In this document: in pieces, positions 7,301 to 14,939 of the stretch
Layout: every line of letters starts with the position of its first letter
Numbering within the stretch: the stretch's first letter is position 1
DNA from: Thermoplasmata archaeon
Lineage (GTDB): Archaea > Thermoplasmatota > Thermoplasmata > Lutacidiplasmatales > UBA184
Direction: 5' to 3'
NCBI GenBank assembly: GCA_022749895.1
Contig: JAKIWS010000012.1
Coordinates: forward strand, 1 to 42,931
DNA: 42,931 bases
Program-made: the position numbers and the translations under genes
The notes under the pieces: generated by a model
What the model saw: the letters and a program-made list of their open reading frames with translations, nothing else
The model's database searches: none
Told to the model about the DNA's origin: nothing

Positions 7301-9009
7301 GCCCCTCGACCGGTGTCCCTCCCGCGTCGGAGGGGTCGTCGTGGATCCGGCGTCGGGGCCGCGTCGACGCGCCGTTGCTGGTCACCGCTCTTCCCTCCGA
7401 GGCCGCGTTCGGGTTCGTCGGCCGCCTGCTCCCCACCTCGAGCGGCGGGGAGCTCCGCCTCCAACTCCACCGGCTCCCGCCCCCCGACGCGATGGAACTG
7501 CTCCACGCGGCCGATCTCGGGGCGTCGACCGAGCTCGAGAGCGGCACGACGGTCCGGGGCGCGCGTCCGGCCCGTCTACGGGTCGAGGCCGCCGCGGCGG
7601 CGGAGCTCGCGGAATCGGTCGCGGCGCGCGTTCAGGACCTCTGGAGGGTCGGGCTCTCGCTGCACGCGGTCGACCGGCGACCGGTCGTCGCCGAGCGACT
7701 GCGCCGCGACCTGGCCCGCCGCGCCGCCGCGCTCGGTCTGCGCACCCGCCCGCCCGAGTTCGACACGGCACGCGTGGTCCGGCCGCCGGAGTTCCCGCCG
7801 GCCGACGGTCGCCCGATGGGGTACTGGCACCTGCTCGCCACGGAGGGCGCGGCCGCGTTCTTCCCGTTCGTCGACGAATCGATCGCCGAGGAAGGGGGGG
7901 TGCTGGTCGGCCTCCTCCTCGACGATGCGGCCCCGGTCGTCGTGAACCGGTGGAGCCACGGCAGCTACTCCTGGGGCGTCTTCGGGACCACCGGCGCGGG
8001 GAAGACGTTCGCCGCGGCGCTGTGGGCGCTTCGGACCCGGTGGATGACCCCGGGGCTCTCGCTCACGTTCATCGATCCGCTCGGGGAGTTCACGCGTCTC
8101 GGTCCGCTCCTTGGCGGGGACGTCGTCACCGTCGGCCCCGAGGAGCGGGGCCGGGTGAACCCGCTCGACCCCGCGACCACGGGGGAGGACCGTCGCGCGA
8201 AGACGGTCCACTTGGTCGCCATGATGCGCGCGCTGTTCCCGAGCTTGACGGACGAGGAGTCGGCGGTGCTCGAGAGCAGCCTGGATGGGCTCTACCAGCG
8301 TGGCCGCGATCGAACTCCGACGTTCCGTGATCTCGCGGAGGCGGTCGCACGAGCTCCCGGCCTGTCGCCGAACCGACTCGCCACGTTCCTCGAGCTGTTC
8401 CGGAGCGGCCCGCTCCGTCACCTCGACGGTCCGACGACGGTCGACCTCACCGCGAACCCGCTCGTGGTGAACCTGGTCGACGCCGAGCCGAGCCACCTCC
8501 CGTTCCACCTGGCGTACTTGCTCGACGCGGTGTACGGACGGCTGCGGTCGACCCCGGGTCCCAAGCTGGTCGTGGTCGACGAAGCCCACCTCCTGACCCG
8601 CCACCCCGCCACGACGGAGTTCCTGGACCGGATCGTGCGGCACGTGCGCCACTTCGAGGCCGGGCTGCTCTTGCTGAGCCAGAACCCGGACGACTTCCTC
8701 ACGAGCAGTACCGGCCGTTCCCTCCTGCGCAATCTCTCGGCAACGGTCCTCCTGCGGCTCCCGGAAGTGTCGTCGGAGACCCGGTCGTTCTTTCAACTCA
8801 CGGAGGTCGAGGCGGAGTGGCTCCCCCGGGCGCGGTTGCCGGCGGAGGCCGGCTACGCCGAGGGGTTGCTCCGCTTCGGGCCGTCGCACCTCCCGATCGC
8901 GGTCGTCGCCTCCACGCCGGAGTTCGACCTGCTCGCCGGGGCCCTGCGGACCCGTCCGCCGGTCCGGGCGAAAGATCCGGCCGCGTCGGCGGTCCCGGAC
9001 ACCCGGTGA
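7297..9009 (+). CDS. VirB4/TraC-type conjugation ATPase
   Basis: 570 residues. Walker A is GTTGAGKT (230-237), Walker B is LVVVDEAH with Asp428-Glu429, and the following LLLLSQNPDDFL helix-strand matches the conserved segment after Walker B in VirB4/TraC/CedB ATPases (HerA-FtsK superfamily). The phrase LTFIDPLGEF after Walker A and the VNPLDP turn also fit this family. VirB4 ATPases power pilus assembly and substrate movement across the inner membrane; CedB and TedB do so for DNA import. The N-terminal 200 residues are shorter than in full VirB4, consistent with part of that domain lying on the upstream PrgI-like protein. HerA is less likely because NurA is absent and the gene sits among membrane subunits. 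Confidence 0.88.
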   Translation: MSPSTGVPPASEGSSWIRRRGRVDAPLLVTALPSEAAFGFVGRLLPTSSGGELRLQLHRLPPPDAMELLHAADLGASTELESGTTVRGARPARLRVEAAAAAELAESVAARVQDLWRVGLSLHAVDRRPVVAERLRRDLARRAAALGLRTRPPEFDTARVVRPPEFPPADGRPMGYWHLLATEGAAAFFPFVDESIAEEGGVLVGLLLDDAAPVVVNRWSHGSYSWGVFGTTGAGKTFAAALWALRTRWMTPGLSLTFIDPLGEFTRLGPLLGGDVVTVGPEERGRVNPLDPATTGEDRRAKTVHLVAMMRALFPSLTDEESAVLESSLDGLYQRGRDRTPTFRDLAEAVARAPGLSPNRLATFLELFRSGPLRHLDGPTTVDLTANPLVVNLVDAEPSHLPFHLAYLLDAVYGRLRSTPGPKLVVVDEAHLLTRHPATTEFLDRIVRHVRHFEAGLLLLSQNPDDFLTSSTGRSLLRNLSATVLLRLPEVSSETRSFFQLTEVEAEWLPRARLPAEAGYAEGLLRFGPSHLPIAVVASTPEFDLLAGALRTRPPVRAKDPAASAVPDTR

Positions 9010-9103
9010 CGCCGAACGGCGGAAGGGCCCCCCGTCCCTCCGGACTCCGTCGGGGGCGTTCCTTTGAGGTCGGTCGACCGGGAACTACCGCTCCAACGGT
9101 ACG

Positions 9104-9109
9104 TTTATC
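9104..9109 (+). promoter_or_regulatory. TATA-like box before the gene at 9135
   Basis: TTTATC about 29 nt upstream of the GTG at 9135. It indicates that the gene after the VirB4 ATPase has its own promoter and that the operon ends near 9009. The gap also holds C-rich and G-rich tracts near 9028 and 9052 that could pair as a terminator-like stem. Confidence 0.5.
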
Positions 9110-9134
9110 TGAGCTGGAACCGGCTTCGCTGGGT

Positions 9135-9692
9135 GTGAGCGCGGAGCCCGCGGCGTCGGCCGACGGTCCCGCGCGCCGGCGCGACTCCTGGAGCCTCAAG
9201 ACCATCGTCGAGGAGGTCGCGGGCCGCCCGATCAGCGAGCTGCAGGACCCCGCGCGCCCGATGCATCCGTACCTGAAAGTGAAGCTCGGCTCGTCCTCGC
9301 CCTCGGCGGCGTACGGTGCCGCGACCCCGGCCCACCTCCCGTCCCCGTCGTTCGACCCGAACGAGCCACCCGATCCGGTGAACCGGGTCTACCCCCCGCT
9401 TGTCGGCGCCACCGGTCGCGCGCTCCACGGGGAGGAGAACGCCCACCATGCGGCGACCCTCGCGAGCGTACATCCGCCGCACGAGGCCTCCGTCCCGGGA
9501 GTGCACCACCATCCGCCGGGGCCCTCCGGACGGCCCGAGCGGATCTACCTGCACTACCTCTTGCTCCACCTGGACCGGCTCACGGATTCCGCGCTGCAGT
9601 ACCTCGGTCACGCGGTGAGCGAGGAACTCGAGCACCGGGAGGCGTCGACGACCGCCGCCGCGTCCCCGTCCACGACCGCGCCCGGGCCCTGA
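9135..9692 (+). CDS. Hypothetical protein, Pro/His-rich with C-terminal helix
   Basis: 185 residues, no family recognised. A short helix (SWSLKTIVEEVAGRPISEL) is followed by about 90 Pro/Ser/Ala/His-rich residues without obvious structure, then a hydrophobic amphipathic helix (IYLHYLLLHLDRLTDSALQYLGHAV) and a Thr/Ala-rich tail. No signal peptide or membrane helix. The GTG start is chosen from the TATA box at 9104. The last 113 nt overlap the convergent methyltransferase gene. It could be an accessory of the preceding secretion-like operon, but nothing beyond position suggests this. Confidence 0.6.
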   Translation: MSAEPAASADGPARRRDSWSLKTIVEEVAGRPISELQDPARPMHPYLKVKLGSSSPSAAYGAATPAHLPSPSFDPNEPPDPVNRVYPPLVGATGRALHGEENAHHAATLASVHPPHEASVPGVHHHPPGPSGRPERIYLHYLLLHLDRLTDSALQYLGHAVSEELEHREASTTAAASPSTTAPGP

Positions 9693-10446
9693 GCCGCTCG
9701 ACGAGCACCGGATCCCGTTCCACCCCCACCGCGCGGCGGCCCAGCTCGGACGCGACCCAGAGCGTCGTGCCGGTGCCGGCGAACGGGTCGAGCACGGTGT
9801 CGCCCACAACGGAGAACATCCGGATCAGCCGCTCGGGGATCGCCGGCGGGAAGGCGGCGGTACGTCGCCCGTCCTTCTCCTGCCGCCGGCCGCGGACGTC
9901 CGACCAGATCTGCGAGAACCAACGGTCCCGTTCGGGCCGCGTGTAGCGGCTCACGGCGCGCCGCGGGTCCCCTGCGGGGAAGGCCCGTCGGTCCCCCTTG
10001 CGGAACAGGAGGACGAACTCGCAGTCGAGGGTGACGTAGGCGTTCGGCGGGGAGAACCCGGAACCGAGGAACGCGTTCGGCTTGTTGGTCGGTTTCTTCC
10101 AGAGCACGTACGGCAGCGAGCGGAAACCGACCCCCTCGCAGGCGTGCGTCACGCGGGCGTGGTTCGACCAGAGTCGGAACTCGCCGTCCAGCGTGCGAAC
10201 GGCGTCGCCGATGTTGATCGCGAGCAGTCCCCCCGGAACGAGCACGCGATGACAGGCCCGCCACGCCTCCGCGAGCACGGCGTGCATCCCGTCGAAGTCG
10301 CGGGCGCCGAGCTCCCGGAACAACCCGTCCCATTGCTCGATCATCGGGTAGGGCGGGCTGGTCACGACGAGGGCAATGCTGGCGTCGGCGACGTCGGGAA
10401 GTTCACGGGCATCCCCCAGGATGATGCGGATGTCGCCCGGTTCCAA
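9580..10446 (-). CDS. DNA methyltransferase, amino-methyl (N4-cytosine/N6-adenine) type
   Basis: 288 residues. The catalytic motif TSPPY (residues 29-33) comes first and the SAM-binding motif DPFAGTGTT (220-228) near the C-terminus, which is the permuted beta-class order. SPPY is common in N4-cytosine enzymes. The recognition sequence cannot be read from the gene. No restriction endonuclease is adjacent, so it may be an orphan enzyme. The start is uncertain: no ATG or GTG precedes the motif in frame, and TTG at 10446 gives an N-terminus of MEPGDIRIILGD that matches the family. A TATA-like element at 10488-10493 is shared with the divergent gene. The C-terminal tail overlaps the convergent gene by 113 nt. 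Confidence 0.88.
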   Translation of the reverse strand: MEPGDIRIILGDARELPDVADASIALVVTSPPYPMIEQWDGLFRELGARDFDGMHAVLAEAWRACHRVLVPGGLLAINIGDAVRTLDGEFRLWSNHARVTHACEGVGFRSLPYVLWKKPTNKPNAFLGSGFSPPNAYVTLDCEFVLLFRKGDRRAFPAGDPRRAVSRYTRPERDRWFSQIWSDVRGRRQEKDGRRTAAFPPAIPERLIRMFSVVGDTVLDPFAGTGTTLWVASELGRRAVGVERDPVLVERLRARARSWTGTRRRSSTPPGARVPRSPRDRGTAARNP

Positions 10447-10487
10447 CGTCGCGGCTCCGCTTTCGCCGGCCGCTACCCCGCCGGCGG

Positions 10488-10493
10488 TTAATA
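10488..10493. promoter_or_regulatory. Shared TATA-like box, methyltransferase / hps-rraA
   Basis: TTAATA on the plus strand, 25 nt before the ATG at 10516. Its minus-strand reading (TATTAA) would start transcription about 15-20 nt before the TTG at 10446. A second divergent pair arranged around one AT-rich element. Confidence 0.55.
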
Positions 10494-10515
10494 GGCGGGG
10501 CGGCGTGGGCGGCCG

Positions 10516-11820
10516 ATGCGCCTCGAGCGGCCGGTCCTGCAGGTCGCCCTGGACTTCGAGAACCTCTCCCGCGCGCTCCCGGCCGCGCGGGAAGCGGTCG
10601 AGGGCGGCGCCGATTGGGTCGAGGCGGGTACCCCGCTCATCAAGAGCGAGGGGCTCGACGCCGTGCGGGAGCTCAAGCGGGCGTTCCCGTCCAAGCGGAT
10701 CGTCGCCGACATGAAGATCATGGACACGGGCGCTTTCGAGGTCGAGATCGCCGCCAAGGCCGGCGCGGACCTGGTGACGGTGCTCGGGGCGAGCGACGAC
10801 GACACGATCGCCGACGCGGTGCGGGGTGGCGAAAAGTACGGCGCGGAAGTGGTCGTCGACCTCCTGAACGTCCCGGACCCTCTCGCGCGGGCCCGACGCG
10901 CGCACGAGCTCGGCGCCGCCGCGGTCTGCCTGCACATCGGAATCGACATGCAGATGCAGGGTCGCACCCCGTTCGCGATGCTCGAGAGCTTTGCGCGCGA
11001 CGCTCCGCTCCCGGTCGCGGTCGCGGGCGGGCTCAACAGCGAGACGGTCGCGAGCGCCGCGCGCGCCGGGGCGCAGATCCTCATCGTCGGTGGGGCCATC
11101 ACGAAATCCCCGGACATCAAGGGGGCGACCGAGCGGATCGTGACCGCGATCCGCGAGCTCAAGGAGGTACCGACCGAGCTGTTCCGGCGGTACGGCACCC
11201 CCGAGATCCGGGATGCCTTCGCGAAGGTCTCGACGCCGAACCTGAGCGACGCGATGCAGCGCCAGGGAGCGATGCACGGCCTCCATCCCCACCTGAAGGA
11301 CGCCACGGTGAAGGTCGCGGGCCCGGCGGTCACGGTCGTCACCCTCGACGGTGACTGGGCGAAACCGGTCGAGGCGATCGACCGGGCGGGGGAGGGGGAC
11401 GTGATCGTCGTCGACGCGGGGGGCGGCGAGACGGCGGTCTGGGGGGAGCTCGCGTCGTGGAGCGCCCACGGACGGAAGGTTCAGGCGGTCGTCATCGACG
11501 GGGCGGCGCGGGACATCGATGCGATCCTCGAGCTCGGATTCCCGGTCTTCAGCCGACATCTTGCTCCGAACGCGGGCGAACCGAAGGGGCACGGCGAGAT
11601 CGGCGTCGAGGTCGTCGTGGGGGGCCAGAAGGTCCGGCCGGGCGATTGGATCGTCGGCGACGCGAGCGGGGTCGTCGTCGTTCCGCGCGAGCGGGCCGCG
11701 GAGATCGCGAACCGGGCCCTCGATGTGCTCGAGCACGAGAATCGGGTGCGCGAGGAGATCCAACGGGGATCGACGTTGAGCTCCGTCCAGAAGCTCGAGC
11801 GCTGGGAACGCGTGGGCTGA
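10516..11820 (+). CDS. Bifunctional 3-hexulose-6-phosphate synthase / RraA-like protein
   Basis: 434 residues, two domains. Residues 1-210 are an orotidine-decarboxylase-superfamily barrel with the Hps signature VADMKIMD (63-70; Asp65, Lys67, Asp70) and the phosphate-binding VAGGLNS and ILIVGGAITKS loops. Residues 220-434 are an RraA/demethylmenaquinone-methyltransferase-like domain (STPNLSDAMQ, DGAARD, VGDASGVVVVP). In archaea lacking the oxidative pentose pathway, the reversed ribulose-monophosphate route uses Hps with Phi to make ribulose-5-phosphate. The RraA part is fused in several archaea and its role there is unclear. The ATG is 25 nt after a TATA-like box. Phi is not in the window. 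Confidence 0.92.
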   Translation: MRLERPVLQVALDFENLSRALPAAREAVEGGADWVEAGTPLIKSEGLDAVRELKRAFPSKRIVADMKIMDTGAFEVEIAAKAGADLVTVLGASDDDTIADAVRGGEKYGAEVVVDLLNVPDPLARARRAHELGAAAVCLHIGIDMQMQGRTPFAMLESFARDAPLPVAVAGGLNSETVASAARAGAQILIVGGAITKSPDIKGATERIVTAIRELKEVPTELFRRYGTPEIRDAFAKVSTPNLSDAMQRQGAMHGLHPHLKDATVKVAGPAVTVVTLDGDWAKPVEAIDRAGEGDVIVVDAGGGETAVWGELASWSAHGRKVQAVVIDGAARDIDAILELGFPVFSRHLAPNAGEPKGHGEIGVEVVVGGQKVRPGDWIVGDASGVVVVPRERAAEIANRALDVLEHENRVREEIQRGSTLSSVQKLERWERVG

Positions 11821-11873
11821 CCCGCGACCGGCCGGGGAAATCGTTTAGTGGCGGCGCGCGGCGTGCCGGGGGC

Positions 11874-11948
11874 GCTCCCGTAGTCTAGTCCGGTCAAGGA
11901 TTCGGGGCCTTCGACCCCGTAACGCGGGTTCGAATCCCGCCGGGAGCA
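11874..11948 (+). tRNA. tRNA-Glu (anticodon TTC)
   Basis: 75 nt cloverleaf: acceptor GCTCCCG/CGGGAGC, D-arm GTC...GGAT, anticodon stem CGGGG/CCCCG with loop CCTTCGA, T-arm GCGGG-TTCGAAT-CCCGC, discriminator A and no encoded CCA. The 7-nt loop gives anticodon TTC. Position 33, almost always T, is C here. A TATA-like TTTAG at 11844-11848 lies 28 nt upstream. No intron. Confidence 0.92.
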
Positions 11949-12111
11949 CTCTCTGGGAAGCGGAGGTCGTTCCGTGCTGTGCTCGGTGGGCCCGGGACCT
12001 GCCGGGGCACCGGGGGTTCCCCCCCACCGGGGAGCGGCGGGGTCCAGGTTCTGGCACCGGAGGCCGATGTTGCGTCCTACCCGTTTATGGTCCGGACGGC
12101 GGTTCGGGTCC

Positions 12112-14268
12112 GTGCCGCCGCGGGAGGCGGAAGGTTGTGGGAACGTGCGGGGAGTTGTGGGATCGATCGCGATAGTCGTCGTTCTTCTCGCCGTGGGCGC
12201 TTTCGTGCACCCGGGCTCCGGCGGTCGTGGGCCGGGGTCGCTCGGCCACTCCGGCCCCGCCCCCCGCCTAGGGACATCGGAGCTGCAGAATGCGGCGAAG
12301 TCTCTGTCCAGCGGCGGGGGACCGGCCCGCGGCCTCGCGTGGAGCTGCCAGAGCGGCAGCGGACCCGGGTCCGTCTCGTGCGGTCCGGCGACGACGCCGG
12401 CCCCCCTAGTCGCGACGTCTCCGAACTGGAACCCTCTCCCGACCGCGCCCCCGCACCGGTACTCGACGGAGGGCGCGTACGATCCCCTCGACCGGGAGGT
12501 CGTGATGTTCGGCGGGTGGAACGGCGGGGGGTTCATGGGCGACACCTGGGTGTTCCTGAACGGGGCGTGGAGCCAGCTCCACCCGTCCACCGCGCCGTCG
12601 GCCCGTTCGAGCGCGATGATGACGTGGGACGTCAAGGACCATTACGCCCTCCTGTACGGCGGTGAAGGAACGGGGGGCCTCCTCAGCGATACCTGGACCT
12701 TCGTCCACGGACATTGGACCCACCTTACCCCGGCGACGTCCCCGGGGACGCTCGCGAACGCCGGGATGGCCTACGATTCCAACGACTCGTATGTCGTCCT
12801 ATTCGCCGGGCAGCCGACGGGCTCGACGGTGACGGCCGCGACGTGGACGTACTCCGGAGGCGTCTGGACCCACCCGACCCCGGCCGCGTCGCCGGCGGCG
12901 CGGTCGTACCTCGGGATGGCGTACGACAACCGCGACGGGTGGATCGTCGTCTTCGGAGGCCAAACCGCCACCGGGAGTCCTCTCGGGGACACGTGGAACT
13001 TCTCGAAGGGGCATTGGACCCAGCAGGCGGTTGGGGGCCCCGCTCCCGCGAACCGTAGCGGCCCGGCCCTGGCGAACGACACCTCGGACTCGTCCCTCAT
13101 CCTCTTCGGCGGAGTGTCAACGGGTTCAGGCCGGTTCGCGGATACCTGGTCGTTCGTGCAAGGCGCGTGGACGCAGCTCGGTCCCGCGAGCGCCCCGTCC
13201 GCCCGCGGCGATGCGCTCGCCGTCTTCGACAGCGCGATCGGAAAGGTGTTCCTCTACGGCGGGAATCCGCATGCCGGTCCGATCCTGCAGAACACGTGGA
13301 CCTACCGGGGGGGCGTCTGGAAGAGCGTCCCGCCGATCCACCCCGACGCTCGGCTCGACGTCGCGATGGTCTACGACGAGGCCGACGGCTACGTGGTCCT
13401 GTTCGGAGGCCAAGACTTGGGGGGCGCCCGGGCCGACACGTGGACGTACCTCCACGGACTCTGGAAACCGCTGACGCTGTCGCCCGCGCCGCCGGCGCGT
13501 TCCGGCGCGGCCATGACCTTCGACTCGACCGACGGGTACGTGGTCCTGTTCGGCGGGGGCTGTCCTCCCGGGGTGATCTGCACCATCCTCGGGGACACGT
13601 GGGAGTTCCTTGGGGGACACTGGAGTCAGCTGTTTCCCGCGTACAGCCCGTCGCCCCGAGAATGGGCGTCGATGGCGGACGATCCGAACGACGGGTACGT
13701 CGTGCTGTTCGGCGGGTACTCAGCCTCCGGCGACACGAACGACACGTGGACGTTCGTCGGCGGGGCGTGGACCAACGTATGGGCGAACGGCTGCACGTAC
13801 TGCGGCCAGCCCGCGGCGCGGTTCTCCGCGGGGATGGTCTACGATGCCTACGACGGCTACGTCCTCCTGTTCGGGGGCACGAACGCGACGGGGTCCGTCA
13901 GCTTTCGAAGCTTGTCCGACACCTGGACCTTCCTCGCCGGCAACTGGACGAACGTGACCTTTAGCGCGGGGACGCCCCCACCTCAGACGTCCAATCTCGG
14001 CCTCGCCTACGACGGGTTCGACGGCTACGTACTTCTCAACGGAGGATGGACCTGGAACGGCGGCACGACGTACGCGACGTCGTGGAAGTTCGTGGGCGGC
14101 GCCTGGAGCCAGCTCGCGCCGTCGACCTCGCCCCCGGCGCTCGCCGACTTCAACTTGGCCTACGATGCCGCGGACAACTCCGTGGTCCTGTTCGGGGGCG
14201 TCACCTGTGGGTCTTGCCTCTGGAGCCTTTCCTACACGCCGCTGTCGGGCGCGACGTGGCTCTACTGA
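12112..14268 (+). CDS. Secreted Kelch-like beta-propeller protein, 12 repeats
   Basis: 718 residues from the GTG at 12112, chosen because TTTATG at 12084-12089 lies 25 nt upstream; ATG 12067 and GTG 12145 are alternatives. A hydrophobic signal/anchor segment (about 14-32) precedes a Pro/Ser-rich spacer and twelve repeats of about 50 residues built on DGYVVLFGG ... DTWTF..G.W..L ... A..YD. This is a Kelch/galactose-oxidase-like propeller pattern, enough for two six-bladed propellers. It has several sequons and a few Cys pairs in later repeats, and no C-terminal anchor is seen. Probably an S-layer-associated or secreted binding protein. Galactose-oxidase active-site residues were not identified, so a catalytic role is not claimed. 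Confidence 0.85.
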   Translation: MPPREAEGCGNVRGVVGSIAIVVVLLAVGAFVHPGSGGRGPGSLGHSGPAPRLGTSELQNAAKSLSSGGGPARGLAWSCQSGSGPGSVSCGPATTPAPLVATSPNWNPLPTAPPHRYSTEGAYDPLDREVVMFGGWNGGGFMGDTWVFLNGAWSQLHPSTAPSARSSAMMTWDVKDHYALLYGGEGTGGLLSDTWTFVHGHWTHLTPATSPGTLANAGMAYDSNDSYVVLFAGQPTGSTVTAATWTYSGGVWTHPTPAASPAARSYLGMAYDNRDGWIVVFGGQTATGSPLGDTWNFSKGHWTQQAVGGPAPANRSGPALANDTSDSSLILFGGVSTGSGRFADTWSFVQGAWTQLGPASAPSARGDALAVFDSAIGKVFLYGGNPHAGPILQNTWTYRGGVWKSVPPIHPDARLDVAMVYDEADGYVVLFGGQDLGGARADTWTYLHGLWKPLTLSPAPPARSGAAMTFDSTDGYVVLFGGGCPPGVICTILGDTWEFLGGHWSQLFPAYSPSPREWASMADDPNDGYVVLFGGYSASGDTNDTWTFVGGAWTNVWANGCTYCGQPAARFSAGMVYDAYDGYVLLFGGTNATGSVSFRSLSDTWTFLAGNWTNVTFSAGTPPPQTSNLGLAYDGFDGYVLLNGGWTWNGGTTYATSWKFVGGAWSQLAPSTSPPALADFNLAYDAADNSVVLFGGVTCGSCLWSLSYTPLSGATWLY

Positions 14269-14342
14269 ACCACGCTCGGAACGTCGGGCGGAGGCCCGAC
14301 GAGGAGCCGATCGTCTCCGGATCACGTTGGCGCGCAATATAC

Positions 14343-14350
14343 TATAAATA
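14343..14350 (+). promoter_or_regulatory. Strong TATA box before the nucleotidyltransferase module
   Basis: TATAAATA in a locally AT-rich stretch, 27 nt upstream (centre to start) of the ATG at 14373. The best TATA match in the window, suggesting a strong leaderless promoter. Confidence 0.7.
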
Positions 14351-14372
14351 CTTAAGAGCCGATTACTTGGTG

Positions 14373-14939
14373 ATGAAGGTCGAGGCACGTCTGCTTCGCG
14401 AACCGGGGGAGCACCCGCTGCCCCGAGGGATGCTGGCCCGCACCCCGAAGGCGCGGGGGCGGCCCCGGGTCGAATATCGACCCACGGTGCGAACCCCTCG
14501 CGACGTCGCGCGACTGCGGCGCCACCGGGTCCCGTCGCTTCTCCTCACGCCCGAATGGGTGACGGATTCCGGGTACCCGGTCAACTTCCGGCCGTGGCTG
14601 GTGGTCCCCGAGACGCTCCTCGCCCAGATTTCCTCCGACTACCGCATCCTTCCGATCAAGGACGAGGACGCGCTGCGCAATCCGGGTCCGGTCGAGTTGG
14701 TGACGTTCCTGCTCCGATTCGATCCCTTGGCCGCGCGGGTGGTGGCCACCCGGAACCGGGCGAAGTTGGACCCGAACGAACTCTACCGCCGGGTCCGGAA
14801 CGAAGGGCTCGAGCGCCCGGCGACCAAAGTGCGGCTCCAGGATTTCGCCCCGGCGATCCCGATCGTCGGCTCGGCGCTTCCCTCCGAGGAGCTCGCGTAC
14901 ATCGAACGGAACAACCCGGAAGTGGGAGCGCCGCCGTGA
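14373..14939 (+). CDS. Hypothetical protein paired with a nucleotidyltransferase
   Basis: 188 residues, no recognised family. The first 55 residues are strongly basic (Arg/Pro-rich). The rest is a compact alpha/beta domain with PWLVVPETLLAQI and LVTFLLRFDPLAARVVATRNR segments. No membrane helix. Its TGA overlaps the GTG of the nucleotidyltransferase gene (GTGA), so the two are coupled. In AbiE/MNT-type modules the upstream partner is an antitoxin or transcriptional regulator, and the basic N-terminus would suit nucleic-acid binding, but the fold is not identifiable by eye. The start is fixed by the TATA box at 14343. Confidence 0.7.
   Translation: MKVEARLLREPGEHPLPRGMLARTPKARGRPRVEYRPTVRTPRDVARLRRHRVPSLLLTPEWVTDSGYPVNFRPWLVVPETLLAQISSDYRILPIKDEDALRNPGPVELVTFLLRFDPLAARVVATRNRAKLDPNELYRRVRNEGLERPATKVRLQDFAPAIPIVGSALPSEELAYIERNNPEVGAPP

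Noticed and set aside
2349-9009. Integrated conjugative element
   Set aside because: No relaxase, VirD4-type coupling protein, integrase or flanking repeats were found, and base composition matches the surroundings.
4613-9009. Type IV pilus or archaellum assembly operon
   Set aside because: There is no GspE/FlaI-type ATPase, platform protein or class III signal peptide in this block; the ATPase motifs are VirB4-type.
7297-9009. HerA-NurA end-resection helicase
   Set aside because: No NurA, Mre11 or Rad50 gene is adjacent, and the gene is embedded and overlapped by membrane-protein genes of a secretion-like operon.
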